The notes beneath the pieces were generated by a model. It was not told the DNA's origin and did no database searches. It saw nothing but the letters and a program-made list of their open reading frames with translations. This document shows positions 51,625 to 62,800 of a stretch of DNA of 64,000 nt, in pieces; positions within the stretch are counted from its first letter, which is position 1; every line of letters starts with the position of its first letter. The position numbers and the translations under genes were made by a program. The DNA is from Leuctra nigra. Taxonomy: Eukaryota > Arthropoda > Insecta > Plecoptera > Leuctridae. The stretch is taken from positions 27,454,817-27,518,816 of the forward strand of contig OW203769.1 in NCBI GenBank assembly GCA_934045905.1, in the 5' to 3' direction.

Positions 51625-54600
51625 GTAAGCATCCGGTATTTGTATGGACCAAGTTGTATTTGCTCTTCTTTCTTCCTCTTCTTCTTTTTTTCTTCCTGAG
51701 GCTTATTTATGGTTTTCCTCAATTGAGAGAAAAATGTTGGGAAGGTTCCCTATTAGACCTTTTCTAAATCAACCAAGCATTCATCTGTAGCTATTAGCCT
51801 AGTTGCAAAACAATGCGATGTTAAACACAACTAAATATATTCAGTATATTTGTCTGTTTTGACTTGCTCTGCCAGTCACCTTCGTGAATTTATTAATATG
51901 GAGTTTGGAGTATAAGGAACTAAGTAGGTAGGTATGTACCTACACTCGACAATTCATAAAACGGTATTTGAAAGAAATGGATTGTCTGAAAAAAATGTGA
52001 TGGCATCATGGAGTTATAAATAGTACTGGATGGCATCATCTGGGGGCTATTTTCGAAATCGTTCGAGTAAAATATCATACGGTTTCACGGCCGTCTGACG
52101 TCAGACAAAACAAAGCAAACAACTGATTTGGCTTATTGGATGCTATTTCCTTCGGACGGACGTCCGAAGGAACGATTATGCGCTCGATTATGCGCGCGCT
52201 CGAACGATCTCGAAAATAGCACCCCTGATGAAGTCTATTACTCGTCATCTACCTCTCTAGTAGGTGAGCTCTGATTTCATTGATAATAACAAGGATTGAG
52301 TATCAATGAACCTGACCAGCAGCCAATCTGTTTCGTTCAAATACCGTTTTATGAATTGTCGAGTGTACCTACTGTTTCCGCCCAAAACCGTTTTTGACCA
52401 AACCGAAGAAATGTTTGTGATCAAAACAGAGTGATCTAGGGGAACGGTTTCGTCAGCGACTTGCTGGCTCAGAGGCCGCACAGTCCCTAGAAAATGTTTA
52501 AATAAAAAATAAAAATTTCTTTTTCTAATTTACTTTTAATTTTTTTTAATTTTCAACATTTAACATACTGACATTTTTCCTTCAATTAAATATTCTTATT
52601 AATTTAAATTATATCGAGGTATTCTTAACAAAGGGCACATACCTACCTAAATATTTAAGAATTTCAAGGGCCGAAGAATTCCCCTCCAGCTTACCACTGA
52701 AAAGGAAAAACATTACCTACTAGCCTTCAGCTTGGCAATGTTGTCCTTAATTTCTTAAAATATTCTTTCAAACTTGTAGACATTGATAAGCGAGTCATGT
52801 CGTTTATTACATTATCCAATATAAGCCGGCCAAGTGGCCGGCTTTAAACCACTAGTTTTAAAGCTATTCAACAGTCAACACATTGTATGACTTGTAATTT
52901 AGAGGACTCGTTACAGAAAATTAGTTGAAGAAATAGCCTTTGAAGTAGACCTAAAAATTTTCATGAAAATGTCCAAAACTAATAAGTGTAATATTTTTTT
53001 AGAATCTACAAAAAATACTCAATTTCTTGAGGAAAAGTTTGCATTTTCGTTCTCTAACTTCTGCAAAATCGGGTAGAGCTTTTTCTGCACTTTTGACAAT
53101 TAAAAGTTGTTGAAATTAAATAATTAGGTACCTACAGATAGTCAGTATGGTGACACCGATGTATAATGCAGACAATTACACAATTCGAGTTTAAAGTTCA
53201 AATTATGTCATTTACTTAGTATGCAGGGAGAGTTGTTGCACGCTTACAGCACTTTCTCTGTTTTTTGTGCTTTTTTTGCTTGCACCGCCCAGGTCACACC
53301 AATAAACCTATTGTTTTGAAATTATGCATTCACTCACACTAATGTCAATCCAGCAGTAACGTGTAGTAGCCTAGCCTAGATAGTTTGTAAGCAAAACTTC
53401 CCATTGGTTGAAAAGTGAAAATGTACAACAGGTTGTTAAATCAAGTTCAATTTATCATATTACACATTTTCCTGCTGGTTCCATCCATACAATGGGTCAG
53501 GGGGTGGGTGTTCCACCAACACTAGGGCCGCAGGACTACTGGAGACCGGCTGGCCACGCCTGGCGTCTCCTCGTCTTCTGCTTCCTCCACTTCGAATTGT
53601 TCCACAAATTGCCTCCACCTTGTTCTGTCCTCCCACTGTCTCTCAGCCTCAACTCACTCCAACTTCCTCCTCTCTCCAAAACATCCAACTCCAATCCACC
53701 ACTCTCTTGGTCTTCCTACTCTTCGAGGTCCCGAAGTAGCCGACTCAAACACCCGCCGTGGCACTCGCCCTGTTCCCATCCTCGCCCAGTTTAAACCCCA
53801 ATCTCTCTACCCCCAGCTCACTTCTTACAAGTAGGTATTTGAACATATTTGTACATTTTGTTTTTCGATCAAATATTATGCACCACATTGTAGATCACTC
53901 ACTTGGAGCATTTCTTTCACTCCTCCTGAGTGTAAGAGGCCAGCAAATAAGAAGAGGCCGCGCTAACATAACACAGTGTTTTCCTAGTCATGCACTCCGA
54001 GTTGGATTCTTGGACATTTCCTAAATATCGTCGTAACATTCGAACCCAAATGATTAAGAATGTTGAGAAGCTATTATTTTTGAGTCAACCTCAGAAATAA
54101 GACTCAACTTATAAATACAATATTTGTGCCCAAACTCGACTCATTGGACAAAATGATAGTTAAAAAAAGTCGAGTTTGGCGGACAAAAACTGAAAGAGTA
54201 TTTTTTATTTCATAGGTTGACGCAAACAATTTTTAATTTTTGAATAGTTCAAAAGTTATGACAAGTATTAATAATCATCATTTGTTTCATTCAATTATGA
54301 GAGCAACCAAACGAGAGCCTTCAATTAAATGATGCCAATCCCATTGCATCGTCTTCCCTCTCTTCAACCTCCTCTGCATCATCATCATCATCTTCTCATC
54401 TTCCAAGCGCTACTTCTTACTTACTACTTGGACAAGAGTTTGCGTCGAATGCAGACGAACGTTGGTTTCAGTTCGAGCCACATGGGGAACGTGGTGTTGG
54501 GCAACGAAGGCGACGAGGACTCCAAGACTCTTCACGAGTGCAGTTTCGTGATCGGCAACTTCTTGGACGTGGCCATCTCGATGCCAGCGTACTTTCATCG

Positions 54601-54676
54601 TCGCTCCTTCTACTCGCACGAACACGATCACCGCGGCTACCGCAACAGCTTCTCCAGCGGAATGTGGAAGTACTAA
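51293..54676 (+). CDS. SAP18: SAP18 homologue (Sin3/ASAP-complex subunit), two exons
   Basis: Exons 51293-51624 and 54439-54676 join to 570 nt, 189 residues plus stop. Known SAP18 proteins (Bin1 in Drosophila) act in the nucleus in the Sin3 histone deacetylase complex and in the ASAP/PSAP splicing-linked complexes, using a ubiquitin-like fold. Residues 30-44 (RETTCPFLLRAF) and about 69-81 (ELQIYTWMDATLHE) match the family closely. A family-typical glycine-rich turn (GNEGDEDSKTL) and the strand FVIGNFLDVAIS follow in exon 2. Splice phase is consistent: CA plus T makes His at the junction. The start ATG 51293 is the first Met of the frame after upstream non-coding DNA; Met 4 is an alternative. 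The C-terminal half is more diverged than usual and has a His/Arg/Tyr-rich tail ending GMWKY, so it could be a divergent paralogue. AATAAA lies at 54798. Confidence 0.9.
51705..51830 (+). mobile_element. Degenerate SINE copy
   Basis: TTGAGAGAAAAATGTTGGGA, AGGTTCCCTATTAGACC and CTATTAGCCTAGTTGCAAAA are a diverged complement of the SINE body at 13854-14147. Confidence 0.55.
51939..52370. mobile_element. MITE related to 30949-31166, carrying a nested insertion
   Basis: CACTCGACAATTCATAAAAC and GGTATTTGAAAGAAATGGAT on the left face their complements ending ATTGTCGAGTGTACCT on the right. The inner 52042-52225 is absent from the sister copy at 30949-31166. Confidence 0.75.
52042..52225. mobile_element. 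Nested MITE with GGGGGCTATTTTCGA ends
   Basis: GGGGGCTATTTTCGAAATCG faces CGATCTCGAAAATAGCACCCC. It contains a perfect hairpin TTCCTTCGGACG-GA-CGTCCGAAGGAA at about 52148-52173. Target duplication not resolved. Confidence 0.7.
53525..53790 (-). pseudogene. Fragment of a non-LTR retrotransposon ORF (3' end)
   Basis: On the minus strand the reading GPRRVGRPREWW, then in another frame WEDRTRWRQFVEQFE, recalls the C-terminal tail of RTE/jockey-type LINE ORF2 proteins (GRRPKRW... then D..RWR..V). A frameshift separates the parts, and reverse transcriptase is absent. A dead 5'-truncated LINE copy in the SAP18 intron. The plus-strand Pro/Leu/Ser-rich frames here are its shadow. Confidence 0.5.
54439..54676 (+). 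CDS. SAP18: SAP18 exon 2
   Basis: The acceptor is CTACTTGGACAAGAG| before TTTGCGTCG. This site, rather than the nearby GCAG at 54454, keeps the frame into LRRMQTNVGF and the conserved DSKTL and IGNFLDVAIS segments. Ends at TAA 54676. Confidence 0.88.
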
Positions 54677-54797
54677 TACTGGCATAAGTTACCAATCACA
54701 AGACCGGTTTAAATAACCAGGGAAGGTTTTTTTTTTTTTAAGAATACATTTCAAAACGGAAACTCGCATTTGTGATAACGCACTGTTTTCAACCTTG

Positions 54798-54803
54798 AAT
54801 AAA
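54798..54803 (+). terminator. SAP18 poly(A) signal
   Basis: AATAAA 122 bp after the stop codon, followed by a T-rich stretch. Confidence 0.65.
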
Positions 54804-54809
54804 TGTTTT

Positions 54810-55541
54810 ATTCCTAATATGATAATATCAATTCGAAATTCCAAAGATATTATCGTATTTTGTCTGAAAAATAGTATTGGAAATAAGCGGCATGTGGTGT
54901 TTTTTTATCAATCAACCATGATGTTGCCATGTTAACAAAAAATAATAATAATCCATCCACTGGAGCTCTGACCCAACAATAAAATATGACATTAAATTCC
55001 ATGATGTGCACCAATATGTGTACTGAATTTAAATGTTTAATTTCTTAATGAAAATTGTGGCTCTTGGGGGCAAAATATATTATGTATTTCTTTCTTGTTT
55101 TAAAATAATTGTATTCACTCGTTGCAAAATGAATGCTTATTTCCTATTGCATGTCTGCCACTAGTGGTGTCTGGCTTTGTGAATATGGAGATTGCTTAAT
55201 AGAAAAATCCCTAATCTGCAAACCGCTCTTACGTGAACATCACTTTTGTATCGTTCAATGTTCTGTAGGTGAGCTAATTACCTATGTTGAATAATGAATA
55301 TTGCTATTAAATTCATTGAAAACTGAAGGCAAGATGCATGTTTACAAGCTCGTTCAATACATAGACCGATCCAGAAATCACTTGGGTCCGAAACATTGCT
55401 TCATGCTACAACAATCAACAGATAGACAGTAAATTTGTTGGATAACCAGCTGTGCCGTGCAGATAATTTATTGATTTGTCTGTTCTATCATGCACGATCT
55501 TGGTTTTGCCACTAGTGAAATGTGTAACACTACCTATTTAA
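54810..55541. other. AT-rich non-coding DNA after SAP18
   Basis: No gene or recognised repeat was supported here. Confidence 0.4.
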
Positions 55542-55700
55542 AGCCCCATTTACACGGTGCAATTTCTTGAACAACTTCCGTGCTATAAAAGTTCTGCACA
55601 TGTGCAGAGTCCTTTTTTCATCTCAAAAGTGACACTGCGCACGAGCAGAACCTCTGTGGCACAGAAGTTGTTCAAGAAATTGCACCGTGTAAATGGGGCT
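55542..55700. mobile_element. Tourist-like MITE with 36-bp perfect ends
   Basis: AGCCCCATTTACACGGTGCA and onward to AACAACTTC faces its exact complement ending GTAAATGGGGCT. TAA flanks both sides (55539-55541, 55701-55703), a PIF/Harbinger-type 3-bp duplication. 159 bp. Confidence 0.85.
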
Positions 55701-55703
55701 TAA

Positions 55704-57473
55704 GAAAACAGGAAAATAACATTTTATCCAATTGAATTGGCATTTGGATGTTTTTAACAGATACCTACACAATTTAGGAACAAATTGAGTTGTTTTATAA
55801 ATACTACAAATAAACTGAAATTGTCTGATGATGTATGACATTTTTACTGACGTCACCTTAATTCAAAGCATCCAATGAAGCTTCCTGCAAAACCGATGAT
55901 GATCCTACATAAGATTGTTCCACTTCAAGGTCATCAAGCTCCAAACATCTTTCACCAAGAGTGATCTTGCCACTTTGGCTTAGATTATCATCTAGAAGGT
56001 TTGTTTTGTGTATTTCTATCGACACCGGTTGCTAGGGGATGATAGACCGAAGTACAAGCAACTTTGTAGCATCATTTTGAAACTAATTTTGTGAGAATAC
56101 AAAAGCTGAAATATTCTATATCTTTTTTTCTTTTGCACATTGTAAACTTTTGACACCCATATTTGTATGTGAGACAATGGGAGTAGAATAAGGACAATGC
56201 GTTTCCATCGTGAAAAGACCACTCACTCGAGGACAAATATAATGTCAAACCATCGTTTACCTTCGTTTAAAATGGACTCTTGATGGCTTCCAGAGTGGTA
56301 AAAAATTACACCTTTCCCAAAATAATGTGGTTTTTTGGGTTCTTTTCTTCTATTCCCTTTGTATGGTACAATTAGTCCCGACATGGTTTCAAAACATGAC
56401 AAGTATTTTCCTTCAAGCGTCAATTAAATATTTCAAACTTCACAGAAGTTTATAGAATTTCCATGTACTTTCACGCCTGTTCTTTCACCACTGTCTTGCA
56501 ATATATATAATGTTGAGTAGTATGTACAGGTTTATTGATTAAAACACTAAAATTATATTATTTAAATTTAATAATAATTGGCACCAATATAAAAGTTGCA
56601 ACACATTAAATTGTACAGCATTTTTTTGCAAATTGTCATAGATGATTACTAAAATAGTATGAACATTGAAACTTCAATTCAGACATATAGACGAACACGG
56701 CTAAAACAATGCTCTCTAGATTAGCTAGCGTACACATCTGCGAAAGACGAAAACACTTTCCGAGTATTTTTTACTGAGTCACAAAAAAGTGTAATAGACA
56801 AACAGCATCACAGATAATATATAATGTTCAATAGTTTAAGTACAAATAAATAACCTTGGGAGATTCAGTCAATGCTGGGGTAAGGTAGCAGCGTTAGGCA
56901 TTCGTAGCTGGCGGCAAATATCAGCGGAAGGGGAGTGCGATTGCAAGGTTTCAAATATGAACATATTCGATTAAATACGTATTCAAATATGTTCAGTAGG
57001 TATTGAAAAGATTCATGTGTTTAAATCCACACATCATGCCACTTCTAATTTTTGTGGGATTTATAAGATACCATAGCCATCGTTCAAGCTTTGATAGGTA
57101 TTTTGGTATTTCTTTTTAAATTTGATATTGTGTGCCCTCAATTTAGTTTACCTACTACAATTTGATCAGTATATTTGTCCATTATTTGATTATCGCATTT
57201 GAAGTAAAAAAATCACGATTCACACTCCCCTTATCATTGTCAAACGTACCGACTTCAATTAAATGTCTACTCTATACTATCTGTCCTGCGAGAGAAGAGG
57301 AAAGGAATCTACAGAACCAGGCTCCATTTTTCAGGATAATGTGTTCACATTCTCATGGTTGTTTTCGTGTTCACTGATTGCTCAGACCGGGCCTCGAGTG
57401 CCGAGAATCCTACGCTCTAACTAACTCTAATCATATCTCACTTGAATTCCCTGATGCAGCTGATCGCGTACGA
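55704..57473. other. AT-rich non-coding DNA
   Basis: No supported gene. Short open frames at 56016-56423 (minus) are AT-rich, lack splice signals and match no family I know. Confidence 0.4.
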
Positions 57474-57861
57474 CAGAGGTCGGCAACCTTTTTTGGTGAA
57501 GGAGTCAATTTCCCTTAAATTAATAAATGAGATAATTAAATTTAATGGGAGCCGCAGTCGAGGCAAACAAATATAATAGGTACACCGAAAATACAAAATA
57601 ATACATTTAATTACTAGTTTATTTTGATATTTTGATAAAGACCCCCAGTTGTTGACCCACAGGGCATTTTTTTAGAGTTTCAACAATTTAAAAGTGATTC
57701 TGGGACTCTACAATGAACAAACTTAATCAAATAACATTCCAATTGTTGACCCACAGGGTGTTTTTTTATTGAATTTTCAAAATTTTCAATTCCAGATCTT
57801 TATTTAAATTATAAAGAGCCATTCAAGAACCACCAAGGAGCCGCAGGTTGCCGACCCCAAA
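57474..57861. mobile_element. hAT-like element with CAGAGGTCGGCAACC ends
   Basis: CAGAGGTCGGCAACC at the left faces GGTTGCCGACCCC at the right, a widespread hAT-type terminus. The interior repeats TTGACCCACAGGG twice about 95 bp apart. The target duplication has decayed. Confidence 0.65.
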
Positions 57862-57970
57862 CGTTCGACATCGTTTACTTCGTGAAACCGATAAACCCTT
57901 CACAGTAGCGAGTCAAAGCCCAGTTGGTAACGCCCATTAACTCTATGACTTCCAAATCCATCAATAAAGT

Positions 57971-58006
57971 TATAAATCCACCTCAACAAGTCCTGTCCCA
58001 TCAGTT
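57971..58006 (+). promoter_or_regulatory. Candidate core promoter: TATA box plus initiator
   Basis: TATAAATC at 57971 and a perfect arthropod initiator TCAGTT at 58001-58006 are about 31 bp apart, the canonical spacing. An upstream ATG at 58015 opens a 31-codon uORF. Downstream is the candidate exon 58101-58250. Confidence 0.45.
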
Positions 58007-58100
58007 CAGTGGATATGTCAATTAAATCTTCCATAGCTCGATTAATACGACACCTAAATACACTTCCTTGGCCGATCGTTTTAACTTCACGGGGTTGGAA

Positions 58101-58250
58101 ATGGAGTTGAACATTGTGGAAGAATCTCGCGAGGGGTTGAAGCCGGATTCAAGCCCGACGACAACGTCTGCGAGACGGCGGAAGCGGGATTGCGAGAAGG
58201 AGATAGAAGATGACCTTGTGGATGAGGAAGACAAGGAGAGCAACTCTACT
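58101..58250 (+). CDS. Candidate first coding exon of an unidentified gene
   Basis: ATG 58101 opens 50 codons up to ACT|GTACGT, a plausible donor. The peptide is strongly acidic with a basic patch, ARRRKRDCEKE, that could be a nuclear signal, then an Asp/Glu run. Base composition is clearly higher in GC than the surroundings. Reading past the donor the frame stays open 49 more codons to a stop at 58397. No later exon is found inside the window on the plus strand, so the gene would have to be spliced under or beyond the minus-strand MARCH gene, a weakness. The opposite strand is also open (Ser-rich), but I judge it a shadow. Family not recognised. Confidence 0.35.
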
Positions 58251-59477
58251 GTACGTGTGAATAAGTTGCTGGGTCTGACTCACACGATCCAGCCCAATCA
58301 CAGACACAACAATCTACAATTACAGCTTTTATGTTGTCAAAAGTCTGCCAAATCTAAAGTTGAGCTTTTAGAGCTTTGGCAATGTAAAACCTGTTAAAAT
58401 GGATAAATATCCCAACAAATAGAGCCATTTTATGTAAATAAGATACCCTTCTCTAGTGGTAACAGATAGTAATCTAAAATATCACGATTTATAACGATTA
58501 ATTTAAGTCTATGATAACGAAATGCCACTGGAAAAATCTATAGCGGTGAAACTTAAAAACTCGATATTTAGTCAAAAACTGATATAATAGTCTGTTCAAA
58601 TTAATATAGGCATCCCAAATATCTTATAACCATTTTTCACCATTAAAACCACCATAATAACATTTACCTAAAGCAGTTCTAAGCATTCCTTTTTGATATT
58701 CACAATTTTGTGCGCGATTTTGTTTGAAGTTCCAAAACCTTTTGGTTTGCGAAATGAATACTTAGCTAAATTTCACATCAAGGACTATATTAATTGGAAC
58801 AGACCGTGCTGTTGTAATCAGATATTAAGTCATTAAACGCATTGCTGCAATAGTTAAGTACCTACATGAATTTGTCATGTATTTGGTCAGTCGGACTCCA
58901 CAATAAATAGATCGCATATTAAAGCTTTCAAAAGACCCGAGCTAGAACCAGAGTATTCGAAACTGTTGCTACGGATTGTAAAGATTCAGGTACAACTTTA
59001 CATGTCTTCACCACTTTAGAGTGAAGTCCCTTCGCCGAGATCATACATATCGAACTCAAGTTCGCCTAGACTCAACGTTCCAATTGGCTCGAGTTTTCCC
59101 ACTCCAGCTACGAATGCCATTGTAAATAATACATCTCGCAAACGACATTCCCGTTCACTCACAAAAACTGCGGTAACGTAGAACAATAACGCGTCGTAAT
59201 GTGCCAGCGATGAGCAAACTACCTTCCCTTCCTTAAAATAAACAAGTTTCATTTACAATATACAACACACGAGCGCCGGGAATACGGCAATAAGAAGATT
59301 ACTTTACAATATTCTTTAGAACATAAAGATAGTTTCTTTAATACAGTCTATTAAGTAAGAGATATCCTTTGAATTTTTCCGTCGATAACAAAAAAACTAG
59401 ATAGAATCTAAAGGGAAGAGAACTTGTGTGAAAACTTGTCGTACTTGCCCGCAGTCATACAAAAAACCCGCATGTGT
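58251..59477. other. Non-coding DNA / probable MARCH 3' UTR
   Basis: The part next to 59478 should be 3' UTR of the MARCH gene (minus). A 78-codon minus frame at 59016-59252 starts with ATG and is less AT-rich than its surroundings, but has no splice signals and no recognisable family, so it is left as UTR. Confidence 0.4.
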
Positions 59478-59881
59478 TCACTTAGTCTCGACACAAACTA
59501 TCGTCGGTGGTAGGAGAATGGTCTCGTTGTAGTCGCTAGAACTGGGCACGAAGCCGGCCTCCTTGAACCCTCCGTCGTCGCTGAGCAGCCGGCTGGTCTC
59601 CTCCATCACGACGCTGGCCTCGTACTTGTACTTGTCCTCGCGCAGGTCGACGTGCAGAACCATGACGTCGGGATGGCGCACGGCGTCGACCACGCAGCAC
59701 GACTCCGACACGAAGCTCGAGTCCTGGCGCACGAGCGTGGGCGCGGCGGGCTTCACCGGCGTGGGGGGAAGCGCCACCTTCTCCGGGGCGTTCTGCACAT
59801 AGATGACGCGGTTGAACGCGCGCCACCGCCGGCAGAGGTGCAGGTACGCCTTGCATTGGATGTACATGAACACTATGCCAC
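59478..59881 (-). CDS. MARCHF8: MARCH last exon
   Basis: 404 nt after acceptor TTTGTCCTGCAG. Completes the Gly codon and runs [16 protein letters not shown] to the end of the cytosolic tail and TGA at 59480-59478. Confidence 0.92.
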
Positions 59882-62800
59882 CTGCAGGACAAACAAGCGT
59901 ACATTTAAAAAGTGTAAAGAAAGAAAATGTAGAAAGCTCTGTGTAAAGCAAACCTTTGTATTGAATGTTGAATATGATATATTATTATGACTTTTGGTGC
60001 TTTCTCAAAAACAGCTTTACATACATACATCCCAACGATTTGCATCAAAATTAATTCTTCATTAAACAAATTCAAAAGAAACTTAAAATGTGACGTTCTA
60101 GACTGATTTGCCTATCTGCAAATAGCTTATCTGCAAAAGTTAAGACCAATTGATTGATCGGGTGATCTCTGGGCTCAAGGATAATTCATTCATGGTTGGA
60201 CACTAATACTTTCTCATAGGTAGCTTAAAATTTAATTTTTTTTAAGAGAATGCCAAGTTTTTAACTATTTTAAGCTCAATCGGAAAACAAGAGGTTACCT
60301 ACTCTTTACGTACTCTCCTAACAATGTGACGAACTGCTACAACTGCTTGTAACAGAAGTGCAAGAGTGTAAGCAAGCGCAATGAAGTTTACCCGTGAAGC
60401 CGATGGCTACGACGATGAGCTTGGTCCAGAACGGCCACTCGAGAATCCCGCGCTGGATCTCGTCGGCCGTCCTGTCGATGAGCACGTAGAGCGACCAGAC
60501 CACGCACGTGAGCGCGACCGCGTGGAACGTGACCGAGCAGACCAGCTTGCGTCGCTCCACGCCCGACATGTCCAGGCTCTCCCACTGGAACAACGTTGCA
60601 TCAGACATCGCTCTCATGCGGCGCGGGACACCGTATTATTAGACACATGCGGCGCGGCGCGGGACACTGTATTAGACACCGTCACACCATGTTTCACAAC
60701 TTCAGGACTTCCACTCAGGTTCCACTAAAAAGTAGACACTAGGCTTGGAAAAGGCCAACGGCGCATGCGCGTAGGGGGCTGTATGCGGTGGTGGGGGCGG
60801 CACATCTAGATATTATTTGCAGCCAAATGGCTGGAGTTACAGTAATTTTGTAAAGGAATAAAATTCGCATATTAACATAAGGAAGGAAAGGTTCTTGGCA
60901 TGATTGACTATTTATTCGTCTAATGCTTATTAACACACATTTTCATACTTTTTGTAATTTATTTTTTGAGTAAGGCGACTTTTGATAAGTTTCACATTTT
61001 CAGTCTGCAACTGCAGGCAGTAGCAGTAGGTATAGTACTACCTACTGCTACTGCTACTAGCAGTATAGTAGTAGCAGTTCCTATCCTGTCAACTTAGTTT
61101 CGTTCTACCTATTCATAAGACAGCTGGTTAGCAAACGTGTCCTTGAAGAGTTTTAATACGTTTATTATCAATATCTGTGTTACAATGTAGGTAATTGCTA
61201 ACGAGACAAGGCAACATACACGTGCTAAGTACTACGTATTGTAATTACGTACTTGAAGAGAATAGATTCATGAATAGGTCCATCATGAATCTATTAGCAG
61301 ATTCATCTATTGTAATATTATCTAGAATAGATCATGCATATGAATAGATTCAATCTAAGTAAGGTCATAAACCGTAACAGTTCACAACCTTTTATTTGTC
61401 CTAGATATTTTAATGCACAAAAGTATGATAGATACACACACTATAACATCTGGTGTATTCAAAAGAAAGCTGAACTAAGTAAAAGCATTACAATCTATAT
61501 AATTACTTCGACTGAACAGTTCAGTGTTGCCCATTGCAAAAACTAGAAAATTTGTAACAAAAGTGATACAAATCGGTTCAAAAACATTTTAAAGACAACG
61601 AGGTCTATTCTTGAAACAGTTATCACGTCATAACTCCAAGTTATGATATCATAAGGAGGTTTGCCCTATCTCACACCATGTTAATATTACGACTTTTCAT
61701 TGAATCATATGAAGTGGTAACAATTTCGAGAATAGAGGCCAAGTTCACTTATACATCCTAACAAACGGGCAAATCTAAAATTCGGACTAATATTAATTCC
61801 ATATTGTATCTATCTAGTACTGCTAATTTGAAGTTTAGTAGGTATAGTGCTATGAGGAATAATCATACAAGTGCAAGTGGTTTACGTGCAAGGGAATGAT
61901 ACCACGAGCAGTTTGTAAATTTGTAGTTATTCTCCCGTAGAGATGTAGGGCTACTAGTTACAGGTATGGAGAATATGTAGAATACGATAATGGTACAGTG
62001 AATAGCTTAAGTAACAGCTTCTAGTCATTTTTTATAATAGGTAGGTATTCACATATCAAATGGCAATTATACCTACAGGCCACTCAGCAATTAATACCAG
62101 TATTTTTCTATTCAAGGCAGCAACACTGATGGTATTGCAATCTATGAACTAGACTGGAATGTAGTTCTTCTATATTTTATATTGTGTTTGAATAAAATAT
62201 CAGCAGGGACTTAGCTTACTGAATCTACTGAATCTGCCCTTTGTGCAACTCTTGTAGCCTGATATGAATCTAGTAGAAGGTACTTGAAAGAGAAATAGAA
62301 TCTACATAAAAAAGCTTTATTTCTATTTTACATAATATAATAAATGTAAGAAGTCCACTTGGAAGCAAAAAAAATAAAAAAAATGTTATTTGACTTCAAA
62401 TTGGACTTCAACAGAACCAAAATAGCTATGAGAAAAATGCGAAAGTGCCTAATGATGAAAATTAGGGTTGGGCCAACCTCATATTTTTAACCGAACCGAA
62501 CCTCGAACCGAACTTCAAATATTTAACCGAACCTCCGAACCGAACTGAACCTCTGGCCCCTTTTACCTGCAGTGGTTTTATCACATATTACTTAGTCACA
62601 CACAAAATCATCAAACATTGTTTGGCATAGTTTGCACAAGGGGATTTTGCATTTTATAGTTCCTTCCTTTGTAATAGTACCAACACTTGTAAAAAAATAG
62701 TCACCTGGTGCAACTCTGCTCTCAATTAACTAATTTATGCCCATCATTTTAGTGCTTTATATTTTTGATAAAATTGATTCACATCATTGAATAAAAGGAC

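Larger units (their letters stand above)
51625..54438 (+). other. SAP18 intron (2.8 kb) with nested mobile elements
   Basis: It holds a SINE fragment (51705-51830), a TIR element with a second MITE inside it (51939-52370) and a LINE tail fragment (53525-53790). The rest is AT-rich without coding signal. Confidence 0.8.

Noticed and set aside
53408..54024. Pro/Leu/Ser-rich plus-strand frames in the SAP18 intron
   Set aside because: They are the antisense of a decayed LINE ORF fragment and lack any splice-consistent connection to SAP18.
54329..54438. Extension of SAP18 exon 2 to the left, and the GCAG acceptor at 54454
   Set aside because: Using 54454 or the upstream ATG breaks the reading frame with exon 1; only the acceptor before 54439 keeps both frame and family alignment.
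59016..59252. 78-codon minus-strand frame downstream of the MARCH stop
   Set aside because: No splice signals, no recognised domain; best explained as MARCH 3' UTR.
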